Source of the DNA: DATMAM01 sp035559995
GTDB taxonomy: Bacteria; Desulfobacterota; Binatia; UBA9968
Reading direction: 5' to 3'
DNA length: 64,000 nt
NCBI GenBank assembly: GCA_035559995.1
Contig: DATMAM010000030.1
Span: 186,001 to 250,000 of the forward strand
The position numbers and the translations under genes were made by a program. Shown here piece after piece: positions 24,701 to 33,541 of the stretch. A model generated the notes under the pieces. The model ran no database searches, had not been told where the DNA came from, and saw nothing but the letters and a program-made list of their open reading frames with translations. Position 1 is the first letter of the stretch; each line of letters starts with the position of its first letter.

Positions 24701-24892
24701 GGCGCCGGTAGCGGCTGACGCAAGACCAGGGCCACAGCGCCCGAGGCAAATCCTGAGACAGTCTTGGAGCAATACTCCACAAGGTCAGGTACAAGACTGC
24801 GCGCAAGCGCGCTACGAGCTGGCCGCCAATGGCACAGACTTGCCCTCGCTCGGCGCGCGTTTGGCGGCGCTCGCGGGAGCCAGCCGCGGCCT

Positions 24893-26221
24893 TTACGACC
24901 GGCCGATGCGTCCGGCCAAGGCCGCAGGCGAGGCCATGACGAGCGGTAGCGGCACCATCAGGGCGCTGATGGCGATGAGGACCCACAGCCCGACTGAATA
25001 GCTGCCGTTGAGGTCGAAGATGAGGCCCATGGCCAGGGGACCGATCACTCCGGCGGCAACCGGCCCGCCCTGCAGCAGGCCCAGAACCTTGCCGATTGCG
25101 AGCGTGCCGAACATGGTGCCCGCCACCGCGCCGCGCATCGGCACCAGGCAGCCAAAGCTCACGCCGAACAGCAACGCAAACGGAAGCGTGGACCAGATCG
25201 TGTCCGGACTCACGAGCTGCAGGTACGCCAGCGCAAAGCCCATCATCGCGGCGACTACGGCGAGCACCACGCGGTAATCGATTTTGTCCAGCAGATGGCC
25301 GCCGCCGATTCTCCCGATACCGCTGATGATAAATACCATCGACGCGATCACCGCCGCCCAAGCCGGGGAGTGACCCAGGTCTTGCTGAAAATACGGAATC
25401 ATGTGGAGTTGAAAGGCGGAGTTTACCGTGAAGGTCCCCGCCAAATAGATGGTGAACAGCCAAAACTCTTTCGTGCGCAGCACGGCGTGAAACGTGAGCC
25501 CCGCGTCCGGGCGGCGCCGCGGGGCGCCACCGGCAAGCGCCGCGGCAGCGCTCTCCTGCGGCGGATCGCCGTCGGGTCCAAAACCGTAAGGCTCCGGGCG
25601 GTCGCGCACGAGCATGCTGAGCAGCGTGACGCCGCCTAGAACGATAATGCCGTAGCCGATGAGAACCGCGCGCCAGCCGTAGGCCTGCTCGATCTGCGCG
25701 TTCAGGATCACGATCGGCGAGCCGAAGATGGGACCGGTCACCGCAAGGCCGATGGCGAGCCCGCGGTTCCGGCGAAACCAGCGCGAGATAATCACAGGCC
25801 ACGTGACGCCGTGGCTTACGCCGGATGCTCCGAGCGAGATCAGCGCGAAGAAGAGAAAAAAACCGACGACGCCAGTGGTGAAGCCTAAGCCGATGAAGCC
25901 AACGCCGGAGATGACCGCGCTCCAGAAGATCAGCTTCCGCGCGCTGATCCGATCCAGGAGAAAGCCGACAGCGGGACTGAGAATCCCCGCCTCCAGCTGG
26001 CGTAGCGACATCGCGGCTGAAATGACCCAACGGTCCCAGCCGAAGGCGCGCTCGATGGGGAGGACGAGAACCCCGAAGCCCTGGAAATAGGCGGCAGAAA
26101 AGATCGTGTTGGTCGCGACACTGGCGGCGACGATGTACCAGCCGAAAAAGACGGGCCGCCGCTTTCTCGCTGATTTCGTCGTCGAAACGGGGCCAGTGAG
26201 ATCGGGCTCGCTCTCCGGCAC
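24893..26221 (-). CDS. MFS transporter (oxalate/formate antiporter- or MCT-like)
   Basis: A 442-residue, twelve-segment transporter. FFGWYIVAASVATNTIFSAAYFQGFGVLVLPIERAFGW at the first segment and SRWFRRNRGLAIGLAVTG in the loop 4-5 region are typical of the monocarboxylate/OxlT-like branch. GTG start at 26221 with AGGA about nine bases upstream. Likely substrate class is a small organic acid, which would fit the aromatic-acid and hydroxyacid enzymes of the region. This is inference only. Confidence 0.88.
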   Translation of the reverse strand: MPESEPDLTGPVSTTKSARKRRPVFFGWYIVAASVATNTIFSAAYFQGFGVLVLPIERAFGWDRWVISAAMSLRQLEAGILSPAVGFLLDRISARKLIFWSAVISGVGFIGLGFTTGVVGFFLFFALISLGASGVSHGVTWPVIISRWFRRNRGLAIGLAVTGPIFGSPIVILNAQIEQAYGWRAVLIGYGIIVLGGVTLLSMLVRDRPEPYGFGPDGDPPQESAAAALAGGAPRRRPDAGLTFHAVLRTKEFWLFTIYLAGTFTVNSAFQLHMIPYFQQDLGHSPAWAAVIASMVFIISGIGRIGGGHLLDKIDYRVVLAVVAAMMGFALAYLQLVSPDTIWSTLPFALLFGVSFGCLVPMRGAVAGTMFGTLAIGKVLGLLQGGPVAAGVIGPLAMGLIFDLNGSYSVGLWVLIAISALMVPLPLVMASPAALAGRIGRS

Positions 26222-26319
26222 AGCGGGTCATCCTGTGGTCGATTTCCCTGAACGAGGGGTAAGCTTCCGGCGGGCGCGGCTGGCCGGTGCGGGAGGTTCA
26301 ATCCGCCGTCGTGACGCCG

Positions 26320-27321
26320 TCAGTACGTGTCGAAAATGCGCTGGATCTCGTCCGGATCGCTCGTCACGGTGAGCGCGAGCGAGAGCAAAAGCCGCGCCTT
26401 CCACGGCTGCAGGTTATCCGATGCGACGAAACCGCGGCGCTTGAGGGAGGGGCTCCGCACGACGCGGCCCGAGCCTACGCGGCTGGACTGACAGACGATA
26501 ACCCCTTTCTCGCGCGCGCGCTCGAACGCCTGATCCTCGGCCGGCGTCGGCCTGCCGGCTCCGGTCCCCGCGCTCACGAGACCTCTGGCGCCGGCCGCCA
26601 CCGCGGCGTCCACCATTGCGCCATCCGCGCCGACGTAAGAGACGACGATATCGACGCGCGGTAGCGACTCGAGACCGCGCACGTCGAATTCGGTCTGCAC
26701 CGTGTGCCTCTTTACCGTCTGGTGATAGTAAACCACCTTGCCGTCCGCGTCCGCGAAACCCAGCGGGCCGAGATCCCGCCCCTGAAAGGCGTCAACTCGG
26801 TACGTCGCGGTCTTGGTTACGTCGCGCCCGCCGTAGATCGTATCGTTCATCACCAGGAGGCAACCGCGACCCCGGGAAGCCGGATCGGCGGCGACCCTGA
26901 CCGCGTTCAGCAGGTTGAGATAGCCGTCGGCGCTGATGGCCGATGACGGTCTCATCGAGCCGACGACAACCACCGGCTTTTCGGTCTTCAGGACGAGCGT
27001 GAGGAAGTAGGCGGTCTCCTCGATCGTGTTGGTGCCGTGCGTGATGACGACGCCGTCGGCCCGGTCGGCATCGACGATCGAATGGATCGTCCGCACAAGA
27101 TCGAGCCAGTCCTTGTCCACGAGCGCGTGGCTCGGAAGCCTGCGAAACGGTACCTCCTCCACCCGGGCGATCGACTCAAGCTCGGGCAGTTGCGCGAGAA
27201 GCTCGCCCGAGTTCAAGCGCTTGTTCGCTTCGATGTACCAGGCAAGGTCGAGCCTGTCCTTGCCCACCGAATCGATCGTTCCCCCCGTAATGATCAGCGC
27301 GACGCGCGGTAGCTCGCTCAT
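26320..27321 (-). CDS. L-asparaginase (type I/II bacterial fold), cytoplasmic
   Basis: A 333-residue asparaginase. The first active-site motif ITGGTIDS (residues 11-18, nucleophile T15) and the second HGTNTIEET (95-103) are both intact, as is GSMRPSSAISADG near 122. No signal peptide precedes the first strand, so the enzyme is cytoplasmic. GGAAGGAAA precedes the ATG. It releases ammonia from asparagine, though related amidohydrolases on other amides cannot be excluded. Confidence 0.92.
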   Translation of the reverse strand: MSELPRVALIITGGTIDSVGKDRLDLAWYIEANKRLNSGELLAQLPELESIARVEEVPFRRLPSHALVDKDWLDLVRTIHSIVDADRADGVVITHGTNTIEETAYFLTLVLKTEKPVVVVGSMRPSSAISADGYLNLLNAVRVAADPASRGRGCLLVMNDTIYGGRDVTKTATYRVDAFQGRDLGPLGFADADGKVVYYHQTVKRHTVQTEFDVRGLESLPRVDIVVSYVGADGAMVDAAVAAGARGLVSAGTGAGRPTPAEDQAFERAREKGVIVCQSSRVGSGRVVRSPSLKRRGFVASDNLQPWKARLLLSLALTVTSDPDEIQRIFDTY

Positions 27322-27363
27322 TGCTTTTCCTTCCCCATGTAAGATTCACCGGCCGCAGGCGGA

Positions 27364-28383
27364 TTATCTGAGCCTCATCCGGAGCCGTCTTCGCCTGCGG
27401 CTCTCGTGGCCGGCGGCCATACCCAAAGCGACGACGCCCAGGAACAAAACAAGGCTGGGCAAAACAGCGCCGCCCGCCGGTGGCGTCGCGCTCGCGGTAA
27501 CGACTTTCTCCTGCCGTACCGTGCCCTTGTTTTCCGTTTCGGCGAGAGCGGTAACGCGGTACCGCGTCCCGTCGGTGAACTGAAAATCAAAACCGAACTC
27601 TTCTTCGGTCGCAATCCGCCCGAGAAACAAAACGCGCTTTTCCTTCTCCAGATCCGTGATCGTTAAAGTCAGCAGCGCAGCCCCCGCGCCGCTGGGCAGA
27701 CGATAACTCACGCGACTCGGCTTTCCAACCACCGCGGCATCGACCGCGAGCTCGCCCCGGTCGCCCCCCTGTTGCGCGTGCGCCTGGGCGATAACCAAAA
27801 GCAGGGGCGCGGCAAACGCGATCGAGCCTGCGGTCGGCCTTGCGCGCCGGCGCGTGCGGTGCAACCACCAGCCGAAGGAGAACCCCAAAAGGAATAGCGC
27901 AAGGATGAAGCTCCCGAGATAAAAGAGCTTCAACCGGCTCTCCCGGATTTCCAGCGTGAACACTTTGCGCCCGCGCTCGCCTCGGGCGTCAAAAACGGTC
28001 GCCTCCAGGCGATACGCGCCCCTTATCGGAAAGAGATACTCCCATTCGAGCGTGCCGTCGGCGGCGGGAAGTTCCACATCGATCAGCCGCCGTCCCTCGA
28101 TCGCGGGAAGATCGGTCGGAAAGAAGGCGCTGTCGGGGGCGTGAAGGCGCACGCGGACGCGGCTTTCCGGAACAGGCTTTCGTTCGCTGTCCAAGACCGT
28201 CAAGAGGACACGCGTCGGCTCCGATTGCGGTCTCACCTCATCGATCGGCGGCGCCGTCTCCAGCTCGATCGCAAGCGGCCCGGCGGCGCCGTAGACTCGA
28301 GAAGCGAAACAGAAAAGGAAGGCAACGACAGGGACGGTGCGCCTAGTGGCAAGGAACGATTGCGAGAGAGTGTCGAAAGCCAT
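27364..28383 (-). CDS. Envelope protein of unknown function downstream of cbtB-like gene
   Basis: A 339-residue protein: signal sequence (residues 1-33, hydrophobic VPVVAFLFCFASRVYGA), an Ig-like extracytoplasmic domain (about 35-150, ending YRLEATVFDARGERGRKVFTLEI), membrane segment (about 155-177), a second hydrophobic stretch near 190-205, another beta domain (about 210-300), and a final membrane segment near 305-325 before an arginine-rich tail. Its start overlaps the CbtB-like gene by about 40 bases, so they share a transcript. In known cobalt loci CbtB is followed by the five-pass CbtA; this protein is not CbtA. A metal-related role is a guess from context. Confidence 0.6.
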   Translation of the reverse strand: MAFDTLSQSFLATRRTVPVVAFLFCFASRVYGAAGPLAIELETAPPIDEVRPQSEPTRVLLTVLDSERKPVPESRVRVRLHAPDSAFFPTDLPAIEGRRLIDVELPAADGTLEWEYLFPIRGAYRLEATVFDARGERGRKVFTLEIRESRLKLFYLGSFILALFLLGFSFGWWLHRTRRRARPTAGSIAFAAPLLLVIAQAHAQQGGDRGELAVDAAVVGKPSRVSYRLPSGAGAALLTLTITDLEKEKRVLFLGRIATEEEFGFDFQFTDGTRYRVTALAETENKGTVRQEKVVTASATPPAGGAVLPSLVLFLGVVALGMAAGHESRRRRRLRMRLR

Positions 28384-28531
28384 GAAGCGCATCGTGAACC
28401 GGCGGATACGTGGAGGCGAGCACAACGTAGAGCATGAACCCTACGGCCGTCAACAAAACGGCCGCTTTCAGCCACAACGTCGGTTGTGGCTGAAGCGCGA
28501 TTCGGTTGGCTGCAGGAGCGGCTCTGACCAC
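28343..28531 (-). CDS. CbtB-like small membrane protein (predicted cobalt transport)
   Basis: A 62-residue protein with one membrane segment (about 20-41, LKAAVLLTAVGFMLYVVLAS) and the C-terminal signature PPVHDALHGFRHSLAIVPCH. Histidines at 46, 50, 54 and 62 and the terminal P-C-H match the CbtB family. CbtB is predicted to work with CbtA in cobalt uptake, usually for cobalamin. The GTG start has GAGG six bases upstream and a good sigma-70 promoter behind it. No cbtA follows. The coding sequence contains a perfect 12-base hairpin. Confidence 0.75.
   Translation of the reverse strand: MVRAAPAANRIALQPQPTLWLKAAVLLTAVGFMLYVVLASTYPPVHDALHGFRHSLAIVPCH
28467..28494. repeat. Perfect 12-base inverted repeat inside the cbtB-like gene
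   Basis: TTCAGCCACAAC, a four-base GTCG loop, GTTGTGGCTGAA. It sits in the codons for residues 13-22 of the CbtB-like protein. No T-run follows on either strand. It could be an RNA hairpin in the message, or a binding site. Confidence 0.6.
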
Positions 28532-28559
28532 AAACAGCCTCGCTTGAATTCCAAGCGCT

Positions 28560-28589
28560 ATTGTTGGCCGATCAGCGCTTTTCTGTCAA
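28560..28589 (-). promoter_or_regulatory. Sigma-70 promoter for the cbtB-like gene
   Basis: On the minus strand TTGACA (28589-28584), 18-base spacer, AACAAT (28565-28560). The -35 is perfect and the -10 matches four of six. The GTG start at 28531 is only about 28 bases further on, so there is no room for a cobalamin riboswitch in the leader. Confidence 0.6.
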
Positions 28590-28654
28590 GGCGGGAGATG
28601 CTTTATTATTTTCAAGCGAAGCGCCAATTTGACACGGCTGTCCCCGTAAGATAG

Positions 28655-28963
28655 TTGTTCAACTACGGCGATTTCGAGCGAATCGGGCGCGCCAAAGCGG
28701 TCGACCAAAAACTGCAACAGGATCCGTGTGCAGATTGGGTTCGGCCGAGCCGCTCCGGACGATTCATGAAACCCGACAAAAAACTTCCGGCGCTGGAAAG
28801 GCACGCTGAACTAGCCATGCACGCCCTCGCCACGCGCTTTGATCCGGAAGAAGCCGGCGAGGTTTTCTTTCCGGCCGCCGCCTCCGCCGGCCTTCGGGCG
28901 GCCCACGGCGCGTTTGCGATCGCGCGGCGAGCGTGCAGCGAGCTCGGTTGCGAGCCCGGGTGA
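28655..28963 (+). CDS. Small hypothetical protein before pcaH
   Basis: The 28532-28981 gap (450 bases) holds one frame with coding-like codon use: 102 residues from a TTG at 28655, or 65 from the ATG at 28766 (MKPDKKLPALERHAELAMHAL). The C-terminal half is helical and alanine-rich with two cysteines (ARRACSELGCEPG). It ends 18 bases before pcaH, so it could be the first gene of the protocatechuate operon. No ribosome-binding site stands out, and no family is recognised. It may equally be a remnant. Confidence 0.45.
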   Translation: MFNYGDFERIGRAKAVDQKLQQDPCADWVRPSRSGRFMKPDKKLPALERHAELAMHALATRFDPEEAGEVFFPAAASAGLRAAHGAFAIARRACSELGCEPG

Positions 28964-28981
28964 TTCGCAAAGCGCCCTGTC

Positions 28982-29698
28982 ATGGAGATCAGGCCTTACA
29001 GACCGCGCGATTGGAAGTCCCACCCGCCCTATGTTTTTCCGCCGTACCGCTCGTCGGTGAAGCGCGGCCCGCTCCAGCGGCTCCACCCGATCAAGCAAAC
29101 GCTTTCGGAAATTACCGGTCCCCTGTTCAGTGATATCGAGCTCAAGCCCGGCGAGAACGACCTCACGCGCGCTCCCGACGCGAACCGAGAGGCGATGGGC
29201 GAGCGTATTATCGTCGTCGGCCGGGTGCTCGACGAAGACGGGCGTCCCGTCCCGAATAGCTTGATCGAAATTTGGCAGGCAAACGCGGCCGGGCGCTATC
29301 ACCACCCGGTCGACCAGCACAACGCGCCGCTCGATCCGAACTTTACCGGCGCCGGCCGCTGCGTCACGAACGAGAGGGGCGAATACCGTTTTCTTACGAT
29401 CAAACCGGGTGCCTACCCGTGGCTCAACCACCCCAACGCCTGGCGGCCGGCCCACATCCATCTGTCGCTCTTCGGGCCGGGCTTCGTGACGAGGCTGGTG
29501 ACCCAGATGTTCTTTCCCGGCGATCCCTTGATACCGCTCGACCCGATCTTGAATTCGATCCCGAGCAAGAGCGCGCGCCGGCGCCTTATTGCCGCGTACG
29601 CCCACGACGTGACCGAGCCGGAATTCGCTTTGGGCTACCGCTTCGACATCGTGCTCCGGGGCAGGCAGGCGACGCCTTTCGAGACCAACCGCCCATGA
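28982..29698 (+). CDS. pcaH: Protocatechuate 3,4-dioxygenase beta subunit
   Basis: A 238-residue intradiol dioxygenase. The iron ligands line up with the known Tyr-Tyr-His-His set: Y106 (GRYHHP), Y145 (GAYPWLNHP), H158 and H160 (WRPAHIHLS). The N-terminal block PPYVFPPYRSSVKRGPLQ is the usual PcaH opening. Together with PcaG it cleaves the ring of protocatechuate to 3-carboxymuconate. Its stop overlaps the pcaG ATG by four bases (ATGA). Confidence 0.93.
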   Translation: MEIRPYRPRDWKSHPPYVFPPYRSSVKRGPLQRLHPIKQTLSEITGPLFSDIELKPGENDLTRAPDANREAMGERIIVVGRVLDEDGRPVPNSLIEIWQANAAGRYHHPVDQHNAPLDPNFTGAGRCVTNERGEYRFLTIKPGAYPWLNHPNAWRPAHIHLSLFGPGFVTRLVTQMFFPGDPLIPLDPILNSIPSKSARRRLIAAYAHDVTEPEFALGYRFDIVLRGRQATPFETNRP

Positions 29699-30264
29699 AG
29701 CAGACGCCGTCACAGACGGTCGGGCCGTTCTTCGCGATCGGGCTGACGCGCGCGCCGATGAACGTCCTCGCAAGCGCGACGACGCAAGGCGAGAAGATTC
29801 GCATCGAGGGGCAGGTTTTCGACGGCGACGGCGCGCCGGTGCCCGATGCGCTGGTCGAAATTTGGCAGGCCAACGCTTACGGCCGATACAATCATCCGGA
29901 GGATAAGCAGGAAAAGCCTTTGGACCAGAACTTCACCGGCTGGGGCCGCGCCGCCACCGACGAGCGCGGTTTTTACTGCTTCGAGACCATCAAGCCGGGC
30001 GCGGTGCCCGGCCGCGATGGTGCAATGCAGGCGCCGCACATCAACGTCTGCGTCTTCGCGCGCGGCATGCTCGCGCACGCTTTTACCCGTATCTACTTCG
30101 CGGACGAGCCGGCCAATGAAACGGATCCGGTCCTTCTGTCGGTGAAGGACAAAAAGCGCCGGGACACGCTCATCGCCGCGCGAGAGGAAAGAGACGGCAG
30201 GTCGGTCTACCGTTTTCATATCCGCCTCCAGGGGGACGGTGAAACCGTATTCTTCGACATGTGA
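29695..30264 (+). CDS. pcaG: Protocatechuate 3,4-dioxygenase alpha subunit
   Basis: A 189-residue partner of PcaH. It starts KQTPSQTVGPFFAIGL, the PcaG signature, and has PDALVEIWQANAYGRYNHP and GAMQAPHINVCVFARGML. The alpha subunit lacks the full iron ligand set, as expected (APHINV keeps a single His of the HxH pair). Start overlaps pcaH. Pathway: protocatechuate branch of the beta-ketoadipate route. Confidence 0.92.
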   Translation: MKQTPSQTVGPFFAIGLTRAPMNVLASATTQGEKIRIEGQVFDGDGAPVPDALVEIWQANAYGRYNHPEDKQEKPLDQNFTGWGRAATDERGFYCFETIKPGAVPGRDGAMQAPHINVCVFARGMLAHAFTRIYFADEPANETDPVLLSVKDKKRRDTLIAAREERDGRSVYRFHIRLQGDGETVFFDM

Positions 30265-30341
30265 GCGCCGGTCGGCTGCGCGCGTTTGAGCGCTTGCGAC
30301 CGGCGCCCGAGTTTCGCCTCTGCCCTGCCGGCAAAGCGCCG

Positions 30342-31697
30342 ATGATACCGCCGCAGCAGTCGCAAATCTTCGCGCCGCTGTTTGCAGACGCCGAGGTTTC
30401 GTCGCTCATCTCGGACGAAGCGTACGTGAGCGCCATGGTGGAGGTGGAGAAGGCTCTGGCGCGCGCCGAGGCGCGCGCGGGCGTAATCCCCCGCGCGGCT
30501 GCCGAGCAAATCAATCGCGCGGCCGACGGAAAGAAAATCGACCGCGCGGTTCTCTCTCGGGGAGCCGCGCGCTCCGGCTTTCCCGTCATCGCGCTCATCG
30601 AGGAGCTGCGAAAACTCGTCGGCCCAGAGGCCGCCGCCTACATCCACTGGGGCGCGACGACGCAGGACATCATGGACACCGCCTCGATCCTGCAGCTGCG
30701 CGCGGTGAGCGATCTCTTAAAGCGCCGCCTTCTCGATCTTGTCCGCGAATTGAGCGCGCTCGCGCGCCGCTACCGCACGACCGTGCTCGCGGCGAGAACC
30801 CACGGGCAGCAGGCGCTGCCGCTGACCTTCGGCCTCAAAGTCGCCAACTGGCTGGCGCCGCTGGCGCGCCACGCCGAGCGCTTAAACCAAATCGCGCCGC
30901 GGCTCTTCACCGTTCAATTCGGCGGCGCAGCCGGAACGCTCGCGGCCCTCGGCGACAAAGGGCTTGCGGTGGTTCATGCTCTCGCCGACGAGCTCAAGCT
31001 GGCGACGCCGGCAACGCCCTGGCACGCGCAACGCGACACGCTCGTCGAGTTCGCCGGCTGGCTTGGCCTGGTGACGGGGAGCCTGGGAAAAATGGCGCAG
31101 GACGTGATCCTTCTTGCGCAGACCGAAGTCGATGAAGTGGCCGAGTCGCCGGCACAGGACCGCGGCGCCAGCAGCACGATGCCGCAAAAGCAGAACCCGA
31201 TCACCAGCGAGCTTATAGTGGCGGCCGCGCGCGCCAACGCCTCGCTGGTTTCCGCGATGCACCACGCGCAAATCCAAGAGCACGAGCGGGCAACCCACGG
31301 CTGGCAGTTGGAATGGCTGTCGCTGCCGCAAATGATCCTGCTCACCGGCGGCGCGCTCGAGCACGCGCTTTACCTCGCGCGCAATCTCCAGGTGAACGCG
31401 CGCGCGATGCGCGCGAACATGCAACGCGCGCACGACGTGATCCTCGCCGAGGCCGCCGTGTTCGCGTTAGCCAAAGCGATCCCGCGAGCCGAGGCGGAGG
31501 CGCTGGTCAAGAAGGCGTGCGCGCTGGCCGCCGCCGAGGGAAAACCGCTCCTCGATGTCGTCAAAACGCTCGCGCGCGATTGCGGATCGGCCGGCGCTGT
31601 CGACTGGCAGGCGCTCGGCAAGCCGGAAAATTATCTCGGCGAAACGGACCGGATCATCGATTCGGCCCTCGCGAGCGCGAATCGAGTTTTGGAGTAG
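30342..31697 (+). CDS. pcaB: 3-carboxy-cis,cis-muconate cycloisomerase
   Basis: A 451-residue member of the fumarase/aspartase superfamily. The signature SSTMPQKQNP near residue 289 and the blocks HWGATTQDIMDTA and ARTHGQQALPLTFGLK match PcaB. It converts 3-carboxymuconate to 4-carboxymuconolactone, the step after PcaHG. The start at 30342 (IPPQQSQIFAPLFADAEV) fits where the family begins; an overlapping GTG at 30261 would add 27 unlike residues. The next pathway genes pcaC and pcaD are not in the window. Confidence 0.9.
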   Translation: MIPPQQSQIFAPLFADAEVSSLISDEAYVSAMVEVEKALARAEARAGVIPRAAAEQINRAADGKKIDRAVLSRGAARSGFPVIALIEELRKLVGPEAAAYIHWGATTQDIMDTASILQLRAVSDLLKRRLLDLVRELSALARRYRTTVLAARTHGQQALPLTFGLKVANWLAPLARHAERLNQIAPRLFTVQFGGAAGTLAALGDKGLAVVHALADELKLATPATPWHAQRDTLVEFAGWLGLVTGSLGKMAQDVILLAQTEVDEVAESPAQDRGASSTMPQKQNPITSELIVAAARANASLVSAMHHAQIQEHERATHGWQLEWLSLPQMILLTGGALEHALYLARNLQVNARAMRANMQRAHDVILAEAAVFALAKAIPRAEAEALVKKACALAAAEGKPLLDVVKTLARDCGSAGAVDWQALGKPENYLGETDRIIDSALASANRVLE

Positions 31698-31701
31698 AGC
31701 G

Positions 31702-32643
31702 ATGCCCGAGGCCGTGGATCACCGCAGCCAAGCCGACAAGCTCGTCTCTCTGCGCGAGGCGATCGCCCGGTTCGTCCACGACGGGGCGGTCGTCGCGATC
31801 GAGGGATTCACCGGGTTTATCTCGTTTGCCGCCGGCCATGAGATCATCCGCCAGCGCCGGCGCGATTTGACCTTGGTTCGCATGACGCCCGACCTGATCT
31901 ACGACCAGATGATTGCGGCCGGAACGGCGCGCAAGCTTATCTTCAGCTACATGGGAAACCCGGGCGTCGGTTCGCTTTACTGTGTCCGCCGCGCCGTCGA
32001 GAAATCCATCCCGCGCCCATTGGAGCTGGAAGAGTACTCGCACTACGGTCTGATCGGCCGTTACCTGGCCGGCGCGTCGCGCCTGCCCTTCTTTCCGCTG
32101 CGGAGCTATATCGGCACCGACATGCTCGCGGCGAACCCGCTGATCAAGCTGCTCGACGACCCCTACGGCAGCGGCAGGATCGCCGTCGTGCCGCCGCTCA
32201 ACCCCGACGTCGCGATCGTGCACGCGCAGCGCGCCGACAAAAAAGGCAACACGCAACTGTGGGGTCTGCTCGGCATGCAGAAGGAAGTCGCGTTTGCCGC
32301 CAAGACCGTCATCGTCGTCGTCGAGGAAATCGTCGACGAGGCGACCGTGCGCAGAGACCCCAATCGCACGTTGATCCCCGGCTTGATCGTCGACGCGGTC
32401 GTGCATCAACCGTACGGCGCCCATCCTTCGTACGTGCAAGGGTACTACGACCGCGACAACGAAGCTTACCTCGCCTGGGACAGGCTCTCGCAAGATCAGA
32501 CCGCGGTCGAGAAGTGGCTCGACGAATGGGTGTACTCCCTGCCCGATCACGCGGCATATCTTGAAAAGCTCGGCGATCGCCTTCAGAAGCTCAAACCGGA
32601 GCCGCTCGTCGCTCCTGCGGTCGATTACGGAAGGTATCGATGA
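31702..32643 (+). CDS. CoA-transferase subunit A (glutaconate/3-oxoadipate type)
   Basis: A 313-residue family I CoA-transferase alpha subunit: REAIARFVHDGAVVAIEGFTGF near 20-40, then SYMGNPGVGSLYCVRRAVE and VAIVHAQRADKKGNTQLWG. It resembles the GctA/CatI branch rather than the shorter PcaI. Four bases after pcaB and overlapping subunit B, it is best read as the 3-oxoadipate:succinyl-CoA transferase of the protocatechuate pathway. That function is inferred from position. Confidence 0.85.
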   Translation: MPEAVDHRSQADKLVSLREAIARFVHDGAVVAIEGFTGFISFAAGHEIIRQRRRDLTLVRMTPDLIYDQMIAAGTARKLIFSYMGNPGVGSLYCVRRAVEKSIPRPLELEEYSHYGLIGRYLAGASRLPFFPLRSYIGTDMLAANPLIKLLDDPYGSGRIAVVPPLNPDVAIVHAQRADKKGNTQLWGLLGMQKEVAFAAKTVIVVVEEIVDEATVRRDPNRTLIPGLIVDAVVHQPYGAHPSYVQGYYDRDNEAYLAWDRLSQDQTAVEKWLDEWVYSLPDHAAYLEKLGDRLQKLKPEPLVAPAVDYGRYR

Positions 32644-33410
32644 GCCAACCGGCGTACACCGACTCCGAGATGATGATCGTCGTCGCCGCGCGCATGCTCA
32701 AGGGGGCGCGGACGGTTTTCGTCGGTGTCGGCCTGCCCAACATCGCCTGCAACCTCGCGCGCTACACCGTCGCGCCCAATCTCGAGCTGATTTACGAATC
32801 CGGCGTCTACGGCGCCCGGCCGGAGCGCCTGCCGCTTTCGATCGGCGATCCCACGTTGGTCAGCGGCGCGCTTTCCGTCGTTTCGATGGCCGACCTCTTT
32901 GGCTGCTACCTGCAGGGCGGTCTCGTCGAGGTAGCGCTCCTGGGCGGCGCGCAAATCGACCGCTACGGCAACCTCAACTCCACCGTCATCGGGAGTTACG
33001 CCAGGCCCAAGACCCGGTTGCCCGGTAGCGGCGGCGCCTGCGAGATTGCCACGCACGCGCGGCGCACGTTCATGATCATGCGCCTCAAGCGGCGGGCCTT
33101 CGTAGAACGGCTCGACTTTGTCACCAGTCCGGGCCATTTGGCCGGCGGCGATAGCCGGACACGCGCGGGTTTGCCGGGCGGCGGCCCCGAACTCGTGATC
33201 ACGGACAAGGCGCTTCTCAACTTCGCCAATCCGGAGCGCGAGATGCAGCTGAGCGAACTTTATCCCGGCGTGACCGTGGACGACGTCAGGGCCGAGGTCG
33301 GCTGGCCGCTGCGCCTTGCCGCTGAGATGCGCGTGACGCCCGCGCCCACCGCCGACGAACTCCGCTTGATTCGCGAGGAGTTGGATCCGGCCGCGCTGTA
33401 CCGGAAATAA
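32640..33410 (+). CDS. CoA-transferase subunit B (glutaconate/3-oxoadipate type)
   Basis: A 256-residue beta subunit. The active-site Glu lies in LELIYESGVYGARP near residue 50, preceded by FVGVGLPNIACNLAR. VALLGGAQIDRYGNLNST near 100 is also family-typical. ATGA overlap with subunit A. It completes the heteromeric transferase proposed for 3-oxoadipate; acting on another dicarboxylate such as glutaconate is possible. Confidence 0.87.
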   Translation: MSQPAYTDSEMMIVVAARMLKGARTVFVGVGLPNIACNLARYTVAPNLELIYESGVYGARPERLPLSIGDPTLVSGALSVVSMADLFGCYLQGGLVEVALLGGAQIDRYGNLNSTVIGSYARPKTRLPGSGGACEIATHARRTFMIMRLKRRAFVERLDFVTSPGHLAGGDSRTRAGLPGGGPELVITDKALLNFANPEREMQLSELYPGVTVDDVRAEVGWPLRLAAEMRVTPAPTADELRLIREELDPAALYRK

Positions 33411-33541
33411 GTTGCGTTGCGTTCTTCCGGAAAGCGCCGGCCGCGTCGACGAGTGCGCGCGACGACCGATCGGATTGACATCAGAGTCCATGCCCGGATA
33501 TGCTTGCGGCTCCATCACCTTTGAGCCACAGGAGGAATACC

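Noticed and set aside
28532..28654. Possible cobalamin riboswitch before the cbtB-like gene
   Set aside because: The promoter lies only about 28 bases before the start codon and no B12-box-like core was found.
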